The position numbers and the translations under genes are program-made. Below, one piece after another: positions 16,246-26,800 of a DNA stretch of 64,000 nt. Under the pieces are notes generated by a model. The model ran no database searches and was not told the DNA's origin. It saw nothing but the letters and a program-made list of their open reading frames with translations. Position 1 is the first letter of the stretch. Each line of letters begins with the position of its first letter. The stretch covers positions 56,682 through 120,681 of the forward strand of contig CANJMF010000008.1 in assembly GCA_947475895.1 (NCBI GenBank). Direction: 5' to 3'. This DNA is from Fidelibacterota bacterium. GTDB lineage: Bacteria > Pseudomonadota > Alphaproteobacteria > Rhodospirillales > Rhodospirillaceae.

Positions 16246-17970
16246 TTAAGTCACCGAAATAGTTCGGGCGATTGCCGTTATGGTCTCGACTCCAGGGCGT
16301 CGCCATAACCGAATGCTCCGGTACCAAGGACTGTAGTCGCCTTCCTCCAGCCAGTACCACAGGCGTTTCCTGCCGTCCGGCACGTAGAGGCAAGTCGGTA
16401 CGCCGAGGACCGCCGCCACATGAGCGGTCGTGTTGCTGATCGTCAGAACGGCATCCAGCGCGCCTACCTGCGCCGCGAACCGATCCATGTCTTTCAAGCT
16501 GTCAATATCTGGATCGTGAAGGACCGTGGCACCGCTTTGTGCCCTAATGTCCGCGATTTCGTCCGCCACGTCTCCATACTGCAAATTTACGAAGGTTAAT
16601 TTTGACGTCCTGAGCACGGGCATGAAATCGGCCAACGCCAAGCTTTTCTGCGGCCCGACCGTGGGGTTCACACTCCGCCAGGAAAGCCCCACCAGCTTCT
16701 GGCCAGGGGCCTTAGACTGATAACCGGCGCGGAGAGTGGCCGTATATGCTGGATCCGCGCACAGCACCGGGCGCCGGTTCGGAAACGACCCCACAGCTGG
16801 CCGTAGCCACCGCCCTAAATCGAGTATGGAACGTTGATAGTCGAATGTGCGCGACGAGAGCGCGTGAACTGCTTGCGCCTCCTTCGGCACGATTTCGAGA
16901 TTCGGAAAAGATCTGCGATAAAGCGGGACCAAGCGGCTTTCGCATTCCACGACACACAAGCGCGCGCGCGCAGCGATCTCGGGGATCATGGCCGCGTAAA
17001 GGATTTGATCGCCGACTCCCTGGTCGCTCCAAATCAAAATACTTTTGTTTGAAAGATCTTCCCCGTTCCATAACGGCCAGGGCCAGGAGCGCGGAATAAA
17101 CCGAAAGTCTTCGCTCTCGAACCGCCGAAGATATCCCTCCCAACCCTCGGAAAAGCGGCCAAGGGCAAGCTTCGTCATGCCTTGGTTAACGATCGCCGGC
17201 ACGTGCGCAGGATCTAGCGTCAGAGCCCGATCATAGGCATGAAGCGCACCATCGCGATCGCCGATCGCTTCTAGCTGACTGCCGAGATTTTGCCAGGCCG
17301 CGGCCCACGTCGGGTTGATCCTGATGGCGGTTTTAAGATGTGCAATAGCAGGCACGTAGTCGCCCAAATGAAATTGCAGACTTGAGAGCGCGGTATGGAA
17401 CTCAGCATTGTTGGGCTCAAGCGTCAGCGCCCGCGAAAATGCTGAAAGGCTCTCCGCTGCAATATCCTGACGCTTTGTTGGGTCGGTTTGAGCGACAAGC
17501 TTCTCAAGGCAAACACCAAGATTGTAGAATCCGCGCGCCTCGCTGGGGCATACGCGCGCCATTTCACGAAAAGCCTCAATCGCTTCGACGGTACGGCCCA
17601 TCGCATGAAGCAGTTGGCCGGTGTTCAGGCGCGCCCCGGCATGATCTGAGCGCACACGAATGGCTTGCCCGTAGGCCGACAGCGCTTCTTCGTTGCGGCC
17701 AAGAGCGCTCAGCACGGTTCCTTTGTTGAAAAACACATCGGCAAAAAGCGGCAAAGCGGCCGCAGCTTGATTAAACAGGGCGATGGCTTCGATATGGCGA
17801 CCGCTGTGGTGAGCGACGAGGCCCTTCAGATTGAGCGCATCGCCGTTGCCGCGATCAAGCTTCAGCACCTTGTCGTAAATCACCTCAGCCTCCGCGAGGC
17901 GACCTGCATTTTGCAAGGCGACCGCGTTGGCTAAAGCTTCACCGATTGGAAAGGAGGTTCTCTTCGTCAA
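16246..17970 (-). CDS. TPR-glycosyltransferase (array member 1)
   Basis: 574 residues. TPR repeats fill about 10-285. A GT-B, GT9/heptosyltransferase-like domain fills the rest, with ILIWSDQGVGDQ (311-322), LSWRS near 425, VNLQYGDV and SNTTAHVAAVLGVP. By analogy with FlmG of Caulobacter (TPR plus transferase acting on flagellin), the TPR part may hold a protein acceptor. It starts with TTG, which overlaps the stop of the next gene (TTGA), so it is translationally coupled. It is the most divergent member: SDQ replaces TEQ, and GALDAVLTI replaces AAMDLVI. Donor and acceptor are unknown. It is the last gene of the array. Confidence 0.85.
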   Translation of the reverse strand: MTKRTSFPIGEALANAVALQNAGRLAEAEVIYDKVLKLDRGNGDALNLKGLVAHHSGRHIEAIALFNQAAAALPLFADVFFNKGTVLSALGRNEEALSAYGQAIRVRSDHAGARLNTGQLLHAMGRTVEAIEAFREMARVCPSEARGFYNLGVCLEKLVAQTDPTKRQDIAAESLSAFSRALTLEPNNAEFHTALSSLQFHLGDYVPAIAHLKTAIRINPTWAAAWQNLGSQLEAIGDRDGALHAYDRALTLDPAHVPAIVNQGMTKLALGRFSEGWEGYLRRFESEDFRFIPRSWPWPLWNGEDLSNKSILIWSDQGVGDQILYAAMIPEIAARARLCVVECESRLVPLYRRSFPNLEIVPKEAQAVHALSSRTFDYQRSILDLGRWLRPAVGSFPNRRPVLCADPAYTATLRAGYQSKAPGQKLVGLSWRSVNPTVGPQKSLALADFMPVLRTSKLTFVNLQYGDVADEIADIRAQSGATVLHDPDIDSLKDMDRFAAQVGALDAVLTISNTTAHVAAVLGVPTCLYVPDGRKRLWYWLEEGDYSPWYRSIRLWRRPGVETITAIARTISVT

Positions 17971-19823
17971 GATTTACCAGCCTCAAGTCGCCTCATAGCC
18001 CATTGGCTGAAAGCATCGGCGAGGCGCGGCATCACTTCTTCGTCCCAAGACGCTGCAGTGATTGACCTGCGTGCGCGAAAGAGCGTAGCCGAAGGGTACC
18101 ACGGACTGTCTGTGCGCCGTATGAACCAGTACCAAAGCGCGCCTTTCAAAGGCGGCAGAACCACCCAAACCGGAACGCCGAGTGAACCCGCCACATGCGC
18201 CGTTGTGTTGGATGTCGTCACGACCAGATCCATCGCGGCGACCTGCGCAAAGGAACTGTCCATGTCTTTCAATGGATCGATGGCAGGGTCTTCGAAAATA
18301 TCTATTTTCAAACGCTTGCGGACGTTCGCAAGCTCAGCTGTGCAATCGCCATATTGAAGATTTACAAATAGGACGTCGGGCGACTTTAAAATCGGCGCGA
18401 AATTTATCAACTGCGCGCTTTTATTTGCGCTGATGAACTCACTCTTGCTGCGCCAGGACACGCCAACAATGCGCCGGCCGCCGGCCTGCTGTTCATAACG
18501 GCGCCTAATAGCGGCGACCTTGACGGGATCGGCTTTCAGATATCCCTGATGCCTAGGGAATTTATCGTAGCTCGTGCGAAAGTGGCGGCCCAAATTTCCG
18601 AGCGGTATTTGCCAGTCGAGCCCTTGCGCCGGCGTGGCCGCAACATGAGGAGCTGTCCGCTCCACCACGGTTGCCTGAGGAAAGGACCGCGCAAAAATCG
18701 GCACCAAGCGGTCCGAGCATTCGATAATGTAGGTCACGTGCCGCGCAAGGATGTCTGGAATCATGCTGGCGTGCAGAATCTCGTCGCCGATTCCTTGTTC
18801 GGTCCAGATAAGAACGCGTTTTCCGGCGAGATTCTCGCCCTGCCAAACAGGCGGCGGCGTTGGGCGGGCAACGTTTCGCTCTAAGGGGACGTCGAAGCGA
18901 TATTGGTATTTATCCCAGTTTTCGAATTGCCCGATTGAGAGCAACGCGCAACCGCCATCCAAGCGCGTGGGAGAATCTGTTCCCTTGAGCGACATGGCAT
19001 GAGCATGAAGAAGCATGCCTGTTATGGGCCATCCTTTATCGGAGAACGCGGCGCCGAGATTCGCGTAACTTTGATAAACGTTGGGGTGTTGTAAAAGCGT
19101 TTCTTCTAGGAGCGTGATGCATTCATCCGTTCGTCCTTGATCGCGATAAACCATGGCGAGATTAACGAAGGCGCGTACAAAATCTGGATGAGTGCGCGTG
19201 AGTCCCAAGTAGTGTTGCTCGGCTTCGCTCAGCATGCCGGCATTCTGCAGGGCTACCGCCAGATTAAACGCAATGATGCGCTCGCTCGGCCACAAAGCCA
19301 GCGCTTGGCGGTGCACTTTGATCGCTTCATCGTGTTGTTCGTCTTGGCGTAAGTAGTCGCCAAGATTACTCATCATTTCGGCGCGTTGCTGGTCCGTCCA
19401 AAGTGGCGCGGCGTCGATGACGCGGCGAAGATGCGCAGCCGCCTTCTTGAATTCGCCACGTGCAGCAAGCAAGGGACTGATCGCACCGCTCGCGCCAAGA
19501 TTATCGGGCCGCAAGGCGAGCGCTTGTTCATAGGCAGATATTGCGTCCTCATTGTGCCCTAGCGCCGTAAGTGCGTTGCCGCGATTGACGTGAGCGTCGG
19601 CAAAAGACGGCAAGGCTGCTAGGGCGCGATCGAACAATGCGACGGCGTCTGTTAAACGGCCTTGCTGAAACGCAATCATGCCTTTGAGGTTGAGGGCGTC
19701 GGGGTTGATGCGGTCGATGCCGAGAATGCGGTCGTAGATTTTTTCGGCGGCCACAAACTGCTGCGCTTTATGAAGGCCAACAGCCTCTTGGAGGAGGTGA
19801 TCGAGGGACGGTGCGCGAGCCAT
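17967..19823 (-). CDS. TPR-glycosyltransferase (array member 2)
   Basis: 618 residues. About seven or eight TPR units (10-300) precede a GT-B domain whose first motif is VLIWTEQGIGDEILHAS (337-353). Further landmarks are VSWRSKSEF, VNLQYGDCTAEL, DPAIDPLKDMD, TSNTTAHVAGSLGVP and DSPWYPSATLF at the end. The domain resembles ADP-heptose transferases in general plan (a nucleotide-sugar binding loop followed by a late SN(T)xxHxA motif). The gap to member 3's stop is only 3 bp. A longer TPR region than its neighbours may mean a different acceptor; this is inference. Confidence 0.85.
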   Translation of the reverse strand: MARAPSLDHLLQEAVGLHKAQQFVAAEKIYDRILGIDRINPDALNLKGMIAFQQGRLTDAVALFDRALAALPSFADAHVNRGNALTALGHNEDAISAYEQALALRPDNLGASGAISPLLAARGEFKKAAAHLRRVIDAAPLWTDQQRAEMMSNLGDYLRQDEQHDEAIKVHRQALALWPSERIIAFNLAVALQNAGMLSEAEQHYLGLTRTHPDFVRAFVNLAMVYRDQGRTDECITLLEETLLQHPNVYQSYANLGAAFSDKGWPITGMLLHAHAMSLKGTDSPTRLDGGCALLSIGQFENWDKYQYRFDVPLERNVARPTPPPVWQGENLAGKRVLIWTEQGIGDEILHASMIPDILARHVTYIIECSDRLVPIFARSFPQATVVERTAPHVAATPAQGLDWQIPLGNLGRHFRTSYDKFPRHQGYLKADPVKVAAIRRRYEQQAGGRRIVGVSWRSKSEFISANKSAQLINFAPILKSPDVLFVNLQYGDCTAELANVRKRLKIDIFEDPAIDPLKDMDSSFAQVAAMDLVVTTSNTTAHVAGSLGVPVWVVLPPLKGALWYWFIRRTDSPWYPSATLFRARRSITAASWDEEVMPRLADAFSQWAMRRLEAGKS

Positions 19824-19826
19824 GGA

Positions 19827-21464
19827 TTATTTGGCTCCATGGGGCAAAGCGCGCGTCATCCAGTCGCCTAAGGCTTTAGCTATGCGTGCTGACGGTTCAA
19901 TTTCCCAGGAGTCAGATGGATTGGCAGTGCGTGCGCGGAAAATGCGCGCGGACGGATACCATGGACTGTCCTCCCGCCCCAAAAACCAATAGTACGGCGC
20001 CGCCTTTCCGTGATGCAGAAGCATCCAGACCGGAATGTTCTGCGACCCTGCAACGTGGACTGCGGTGTTCGATGAGCTGATAACAAGATCCATCGCCGCG
20101 ACTTGCGCGAAAAATATATCCATGTCGGCGAGGGAGTCGACCAGCGGATCGTGAAAAATTTCGACACCGAGCGTCTCGCGTACGGCAGCGAGTTCGGCGG
20201 CGCAATCGCCATACTGCAAATTGACGAACATAATGCCGGGCGTTTGAAGAATAGGGGCGAGATTTGCCAACGCAGCAGATTTAGATGTCTGCCCTGCTTT
20301 ACTCCGCCAAGAGATGCCGACAATCCGCCGGCCATTGGCGCGGATTTCATAGGCTTTGCGAAGCCGCGCCACAACCTCGGCATCGGACCGCGAATAGCCG
20401 CGGTGATTGGGAAACGAGGCAAATTCATTGCGGAAAAAACACCCGAGACTCGCAATGGCAATTTGAAAATCAAAATCTTTGCTGCTCGTAACGGGGGCTT
20501 CGCTGACTTTGTACCCAACGACGTCGGCTTGGGGAAACGAGCGGGAGAAAATCGGCACCAGGCGTCTCGAACACTCGATCGTGGTATGTTCCGCGCTCGC
20601 AATAACTTCGGAAAGCATGCTGGCGTGCAGGATTTCGTCGCCGATACCTTGTTCGGTCCAGACAAGAATTTTTTTGCCGGCAAGGCTCGCCCCGTTCCAG
20701 TAAGGCGGTGGTTCGGCGCGTCGAATGATGCGATCGGGTTCGGCGACAAAACGCCCCTTGTCTTGAAGGGCCCAGCCGCGCGCGAGCTCGCCCAGCTGAA
20801 TGAGAAGAAGGCCGAGCCGTTTTTGAACCCTTGCGTCATCAGGTTTGACGGCAATGGCATTCTCAAGAACCGCGCGTGCGCCGTGAAACCAACCCCTTAT
20901 CGAGAGAACCTCGGCGATTCCGATGTGAGCCGCCACAAAATGTGGATCAAACACGAGCGCGTCTTCCCAGGCGCTCATCGCCTTTTCCATTTGACCCAAC
21001 GCAAGATGCGCGTTGCCGACAGTGACGTGGGCGTAAGCTTCGGTCGGCATTAAACGCAGATAATTCTGATAGGCGTCGAGCGCCGCATCGAGATCCCCCG
21101 CGCCTGTCAGAGCATGCCCGAGGTTGCTGTAGGAGGGCGCATTGTTGGGGTTGAGCGCCAGCGCGCGTCGTCCCCACTCGACCGCTTCGACGTGTTGATC
21201 CAGGTGTTGGTATGCAACGCTCAAGTTGACGTGCATTTCCACAAATCCGGGACTCAACTGAATTGCGCGTTTGATCGATCGCGCAGCTTGGGCAGGCTCC
21301 CCTTGCTGCAGAAAAAGCGTCCCCAAAAGATAGTGCGCATTCGCGTTGCCCGCATCTTCACGCAATGCCTTGCGGTAACCGGCCTCAGCTTCGACCAAAC
21401 GGCCGGCAAGATGATACTGATGCGCCGTCGCGATGAGTTCCTTGGAGTTCGCGACCTTCGTCAT
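19827..21464 (-). CDS. TPR-glycosyltransferase (array member 3)
   Basis: 545 residues from the ATG at 21464, chosen because it overlaps the upstream stop as ATGA; an in-frame start 26 codons earlier lies inside the neighbour. TPR units about 10-240; GT-B domain from about 255 with ILVWTEQGIGDEILHAS (266-282), ISWRSKAG, VNLQYGDCAAEL, DPLVDSLADMD and SSNTAVHVAGSQNIP. It is closest by eye to member 2 in the catalytic half, suggesting a recent duplication. No signal peptide, so it acts in the cytosol before export of any acceptor protein. Confidence 0.85.
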   Translation of the reverse strand: MTKVANSKELIATAHQYHLAGRLVEAEAGYRKALREDAGNANAHYLLGTLFLQQGEPAQAARSIKRAIQLSPGFVEMHVNLSVAYQHLDQHVEAVEWGRRALALNPNNAPSYSNLGHALTGAGDLDAALDAYQNYLRLMPTEAYAHVTVGNAHLALGQMEKAMSAWEDALVFDPHFVAAHIGIAEVLSIRGWFHGARAVLENAIAVKPDDARVQKRLGLLLIQLGELARGWALQDKGRFVAEPDRIIRRAEPPPYWNGASLAGKKILVWTEQGIGDEILHASMLSEVIASAEHTTIECSRRLVPIFSRSFPQADVVGYKVSEAPVTSSKDFDFQIAIASLGCFFRNEFASFPNHRGYSRSDAEVVARLRKAYEIRANGRRIVGISWRSKAGQTSKSAALANLAPILQTPGIMFVNLQYGDCAAELAAVRETLGVEIFHDPLVDSLADMDIFFAQVAAMDLVISSSNTAVHVAGSQNIPVWMLLHHGKAAPYYWFLGREDSPWYPSARIFRARTANPSDSWEIEPSARIAKALGDWMTRALPHGAK

Positions 21465-23188
21465 GAATAGCCTGCCGGCGAGCGCCCCGCGTCGACGAAA
21501 TCTACGAGCGCGGATGAAGCCGCGTCGACGACCGTATTCCAATTACCCTTTTCCGTTTGGCGGAAAATTCGCACCGACGGATACCACGGACTTATGTCAT
21601 GCCCGATGAACCAGTGCCACAAAGCGCCGAACCCTTTCGGAACAAGAACCCATGTCGGAATTCCCAAAGCGCCGGCCACATGCGCGGTGGCGTTTGATGT
21701 CGTAATGACCAGGTCCATGGCAGCGACCTGAGCGGTGAAGGCATCGACGTCCGAGACGGGATCGATACTGGGATCAGACTCGATTCTGACGTTGAGTTTT
21801 GCTTGTGCCGCGGCGATTTCTTCCTTGCAGTCGCCATACTGTAAGTTAACGAACACCACGCCCGGCATGTGCAATAAAGGTCCCCACTCCAGTAACGGCA
21901 GAGTTTTTTCGTCGGCGACTTTTCCGCCTTGCGCGGTTCGCCACGCCACGCCAATCACAAGCTTATTCTCTCGTCCGCGCCGATACTTTGTATGAAGCGT
22001 TTGCTTCAGTCCTTGAGGGGCTATCAGATAGGAGCGCCGCGCGGGAAAATCGTCGATGCTGTCTCGAAACCAACTCGCGGCATCGTCCGACATGCTGAAT
22101 TGCCCGATGGGGCGCGCGCCCGGGATCGGCGCGGCTGGCTCGGTCCAGGGAATCGGCGTGATTTCAGGAAATGAACGCTGAAAAAGCGGAATTAGGCGTT
22201 CGTCGCATTCTACGATCAGATCGGCGCCGATCTTCTGCAGGTCAGGGATGAGGCTGGCCCACATAATTTGATCGCCCAGGCCTTCTTCGAGCCAAACTAA
22301 AACGCGCTCACCGGCCTTGGGCGGCCGTTCCATTCTCGGAAAAATCTCGTGACGTGCCGCAAGCTTTTGCACAGACCGTCGACGCCGATATAGCGGCCAT
22401 CCTTCCCTCAATCGGCCCTTCGCGAGCAAGGCCATCGACAGCCCATGCTGCGCCGATACGCCGCCCGGCAGGTAGCGCAATGACTTTTGATAGACGTCAA
22501 CGGCCTCTTCAATTTCGCCAATACGGCTCAATAAAAGCGCGTAGTGCGCTAAAATTTTTCCACTTTTCGGCTCCAAGGTAAGAGCGGCATTGTAATGCTC
22601 CCGTGCCAGGCCGTAGTTCTTCAGAAAAACATGCACATCGCCGGCAACGCGATGCGCGACAGGCAACCGAGATTCGATCGCAAGTACGCGCTGCGCCAAT
22701 TGCAGGGCTCGGTCGCGTCGTCCGCTTTCGAGCGCAATAAGCGCTGCCAATTCAAGCGCTCGTGGCCATTCAGGCGACATCGCAAGCGCATGCACGGCCG
22801 CCGCATTGGCTTCATCGAATCGCTTCTGCAAAAGGTGAGCTTGCCCTAAATACAGGCGCGCCTCACGGTCGGTAGGACCGAGCGCGACGGCCTTCTCGAC
22901 AATTTCGGGCGCGCGCGCGCGGTCTTCTAAAGCCAACAATGCGCCTCCCAGGCGCAGGTGCATTTCAAAGTTATCCGGTGCGAGCGCGACAGCAGCCGTC
23001 AAATATTCGGCTGCCTGAATGTAATCCCGCCGGTTGATGGCAATGAGGCCACGAAGATGCCAGGCCTCGGCCGTTGGCGCACGCGTCAGAACGTCGACGC
23101 ACAACGCCTCCGCCTCTTCGAGCTCGCTCCGCTCAAAATGCGCAGCCGCCTTTTGTAAAAGCGCGTTCATGGGTGGTGGTGCGGTCAT
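21461..23188 (-). CDS. TPR-glycosyltransferase (array member 4)
   Basis: 575 residues. TPR-like helices about 8-280; GT-B domain from about 290 with VLVWLEEGLGDQIMWAS, VAWRTAQGG (Thr in place of the usual Ser), VNLQYGDCKEEI, DPSIDPVSDVD and TSNATAHVAGALGIP. The first motif departs from the WTEQG consensus of other members (WLEEG), and the segment around HEIFPRMERPPKAG is specific to it. Its ATG shares one base with the stop of the GT-A type gene upstream (TAATG). No export signal. Confidence 0.84.
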   Translation of the reverse strand: MTAPPPMNALLQKAAAHFERSELEEAEALCVDVLTRAPTAEAWHLRGLIAINRRDYIQAAEYLTAAVALAPDNFEMHLRLGGALLALEDRARAPEIVEKAVALGPTDREARLYLGQAHLLQKRFDEANAAAVHALAMSPEWPRALELAALIALESGRRDRALQLAQRVLAIESRLPVAHRVAGDVHVFLKNYGLAREHYNAALTLEPKSGKILAHYALLLSRIGEIEEAVDVYQKSLRYLPGGVSAQHGLSMALLAKGRLREGWPLYRRRRSVQKLAARHEIFPRMERPPKAGERVLVWLEEGLGDQIMWASLIPDLQKIGADLIVECDERLIPLFQRSFPEITPIPWTEPAAPIPGARPIGQFSMSDDAASWFRDSIDDFPARRSYLIAPQGLKQTLHTKYRRGRENKLVIGVAWRTAQGGKVADEKTLPLLEWGPLLHMPGVVFVNLQYGDCKEEIAAAQAKLNVRIESDPSIDPVSDVDAFTAQVAAMDLVITTSNATAHVAGALGIPTWVLVPKGFGALWHWFIGHDISPWYPSVRIFRQTEKGNWNTVVDAASSALVDFVDAGRSPAGYS

Positions 23189-23862
23189 TAGCCTGCGAAC
23201 AGCATACGATCGCGTTCGGCGAACCAGACATCCGCGTAACTGCAGTTCTTGTAGGCTTCGAAATAAGGGCCCCCTTCCGTAAAGTGCAGAAACGACACGT
23301 TCTCGGGGGGAACTGTCTCATAGTAATCCACGAGATAGTTCCAGCGGCGGGGCAACTCGCCAATCAATGCATCATCGCCGAGCCATTTGAATTGATGGAG
23401 TTCGAGACCCGTCGCGGTATTAGCGTATTCGGGCGTCAGCGCGCGACAGCGCGCATTGTTAAACAAGATCACGCTGGACCAGTTCTTTTTCTCATAAGGA
23501 CGCTGCGGCTGATCGAGGAACTTCGTCCCTTCGGTGGGCTTGTGATCATGCTTAACGACTTGCACCGCGAATCTATGGTCGCGCAGATCCCATAGCTTCT
23601 TGATGTCGTCGAGCATCAGCATGTCGCAATCGCAGAACAAACTCCAGCCCGTGTAGTTCGAAAGAAAAGGAACCATAAATCGACTGAATGAAAAGTCGGT
23701 CGATTGCAGCGGGTGGCGCTCGCGATGGAAAACGCTCTTAAGCTCTGACAGCATAAGCGGCGCGATCGTCACAGGTGTGCTCGCGCGAGCATGAATGCTG
23801 TGGCTCAGGACATTGAAAGCCACTGCTTCACGGTGGTCGTAGCCGATGAAAACTTGAATCAT
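23188..23862 (-). CDS. GT8-like (GT-A fold) glycosyltransferase inside the array
   Basis: 224 residues from the ATG at 23862; a longer frame would overlap the neighbouring gene by nearly 200 bases and is rejected. MIQVFIGYDHREAVAFNVLS is a nucleotide-binding start typical of small GT-A transferases. FCDCDMLMLDDIKKLW contains the DxD-type metal-binding motif (DCD). KWLGDDALIGELPRRWNYLVDYYE supplies the usual late acidic and Trp/Asn elements. It is unrelated in fold to its TPR neighbours and has no TPR part. It may extend a glycan started by them. Donor unknown. Confidence 0.82.
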   Translation of the reverse strand: MIQVFIGYDHREAVAFNVLSHSIHARASTPVTIAPLMLSELKSVFHRERHPLQSTDFSFSRFMVPFLSNYTGWSLFCDCDMLMLDDIKKLWDLRDHRFAVQVVKHDHKPTEGTKFLDQPQRPYEKKNWSSVILFNNARCRALTPEYANTATGLELHQFKWLGDDALIGELPRRWNYLVDYYETVPPENVSFLHFTEGGPYFEAYKNCSYADVWFAERDRMLFAG

Positions 23863-23866
23863 ATCG

Positions 23867-26800
23867 TTATGCTCTTTCTTTAGAACCGCACCAGTCCCGA
23901 AACTCGGCTGCGCACCGCGCGATCGCCGTCGTCCAATCTTGGGCCTGCATTTTTCGAAAAAGGCGGACGCTAGGGTACCACGGACTGTCGGTGCGATCCT
24001 GGAACCAATACCAATGGCGGCCACGTCCTTCCGCAAGCAATACCCATGTCGGAACCCCAACGCTACCGGCCACGTGCACCGCTGTATTGCTGGTCGATAT
24101 CACAAGATCCATAGCGGCGACCTGCGCGGCGAAATCATCGATGTTGGCGAGGGAATCAATGCTTTTGTCGTCAATGACGTCGACGCCGAGTTGATCGCGT
24201 GCCCAAGCCAATTCCTCGCTGCGATCCCCGTACTGAAGATTCACGAAAGTGACGCCTGGTGATTTGAGAATTGACGCGAGAGATTCGAAATCCGGAGCCT
24301 TGAGTCGGCCAAGTTCCGGATTCTTCGAACTGGACCAGGACAAGCCGACAATCGGAGCGTGAGGTCTCACCGCAGCATAGGATTGACGCAAGGCGCTGGT
24401 GCGCGCTTGGTCAGGCTGGAGAAACGAGGCGCGCTTCGGAAATTGCGCGAAGTTTCCGCGAAATGCCGCGCCAAGATCCGAAAGCGACATCTGAAAATCG
24501 ATCCGTCGATCGGTTACGCTTTTCGGCAATGGATTTTTTCGTTCCTCCACGATTGCGCGCGGAAATGAACGACGGAACAGGGGCACAAGCCGCTCCGTAC
24601 ATAGGATCGTCACATGGCGTGCGGCCGCGATCGTATCGGGAATCATGCTTGCAACTAGGATTTCGTCGCCAAGACCTTGCTCCGTCCAGATCAACACGTT
24701 CTTTCCCGTGAGCGGTTCGCCGTTCCACCTCCGGCCATAGGGGAACAACTCATATTGCGGATTGTATTTGATATCGGCCCGCGCAGCGCGTGGCAAAAGC
24801 GTCGTTGCGCGTTTCAGACGCCAAGCAAATTCTGGCCATGCATCCGCGAATCGTCCTAACGACAGCGCGATGGTCGAGCGATTGTAGTGAGCATCGATAT
24901 GATCGGGCGCGCGCGCGACGAGGGCGTCCATAATTTCAGTCGCACGTTCGGGGTTGCCGGCGCAGTTCAAAGCCGCCGCGTAACTCAATTCCACGGCGGC
25001 CAGCGCCGCGGTCTCGGTTGGCGGTAGAAATTTTAGCGCCTCCTCGTAATGCGCAATGGCCTCTTTTTCGCGCCCGAGGCGACTTAAAGCCCCGGCAAGA
25101 TTGTTGTGCAATTCAGGCGATTGCGGCTGATATTTAAGGCCCTGGCGATACGTCGCAATGGCCTCCTTAAAGCGATTGAGATGGCCGAGGGCTTGGCCCT
25201 TGGCATTGTATGCATGCCAGAACGTGCGGTCGGCCGTTAATGCCGCATCGTATGCGTTTATCTCTCCCGCACGGTCGCCCGCCGCTTTGCGCAGTGTGCC
25301 AATGTGGACGTACGCTTCCACTGCGTGCTTCGGTTCGCGGCTCAGCCTACGATAAACCGCCTCCGCATCCTCCAGCCGCGAGAAGGCTTCCTGCTCGGAG
25401 GTTACAGGCATCCGCGTATAAGCCCCACCGATCGCGCGCAAATAGCCCACCACGTCGACACCGCGCGCTGCAACCATATCGGCAACCTCTAGGCCGACGT
25501 CGCGAATGACATCCAGCCACTGATGCTCGCGCCGCTGAAGGAAAAGGCGCATGGCCGGATACCATGGGCAAGCACCGTGTTCTGCGAACCAATACCAACG
25601 CCGTCCCCGACCCAGTGAGATCGGCAACATACACAGCGTTGGAACGCCTAATGCGCCTGCAAAATGCGCGGCCGAGTTGCTTGAAGAAATGACGACGTCC
25701 ATAGCGGCCACTTGGGCAGCGTAAGCGTCGATATCTTTCAAGGGGTCAATTGAGGTGTCTTGAATAACCCGAACGCCGAAGCCTTTTGCAACGAGATCCA
25801 ATTCGGCGGCGCAATCCCCATACTGCAAATTGACGAAGGTAATTCCCGGAATATGAAAGATCGGACCCCAATCCAAAATGTTCATGGACTTGCCCTCGGC
25901 GTCTTGCGCTGAAGGACTGCTGCGCCACGCAAGGCCGACAAGTAAATTCTCGGATCCATATTTTGTGCGCAAAGACGTGCGCAAGTTGGCATCGGGAATC
26001 AAATAGCCGGTGTGTGTGCGAAACGATTGAAAATCTGTTCGCAGCCATTCGCCAAGACTGGCGGCAGGTGATTGAAAGGTTATGCCACGCAATTCTTCCT
26101 GCGAAAGATCGTGGTCGACGATTTCCGCCGATGGAAAGGAACGCCGAAAAAGGGGCGCGAGGCGGGGCGTGCACTGAATGACGCAGCGCGCGGCTGCCGC
26201 AATCACCTCGGCAAACATATTGGCGTACATCACCTCATCGCCGACACCTTGCTCTGTCCAGATCAAGATGCTGCTCCCTTGCAGGGGCTCGCCGTTCCAC
26301 AACGGGAGAGAATAAGCTTTGGGGACGATAGGGTTTACGAGGGATTGAAAGCGACGCCGATAGCCGCGCCAGCCGCTTTTCAGATCGCCAAGTCCAAAGC
26401 GCGCTTCTGCTGCAATGATCTCAAGAACGGAATGCTGGGGGGCTGCGCGCAGACCTGCTTCGGCGGCAGCCAGTTGTCCGGCCAAATCGCCCAAAGTGCG
26501 TAATGTGCGCGCGAGGTGAACATGCATTTCCACATTTTGCGGATCATACTGAACCGCAGTACGCAAGGCTTCTACGGCCTCGGCGCCGCGTCCTTGCTCG
26601 CGAAGTACCAGGCCAAGATTGCCGTGCGCGAGCGGCGTCGCGGGACGAAACGTAATTGCGCGGCGAAAATGATGCTCCGCAACTGAAGGCTCGCCAATCT
26701 GAGCCGCCAGTGTTCCGGCGTTCAAATGCGCGTCGGGAAAATCGTCACGGATCGCCAAGGCTTTCTGAATCGTGGCGAGGCCGGTTTTTCCGTCGCCGCG

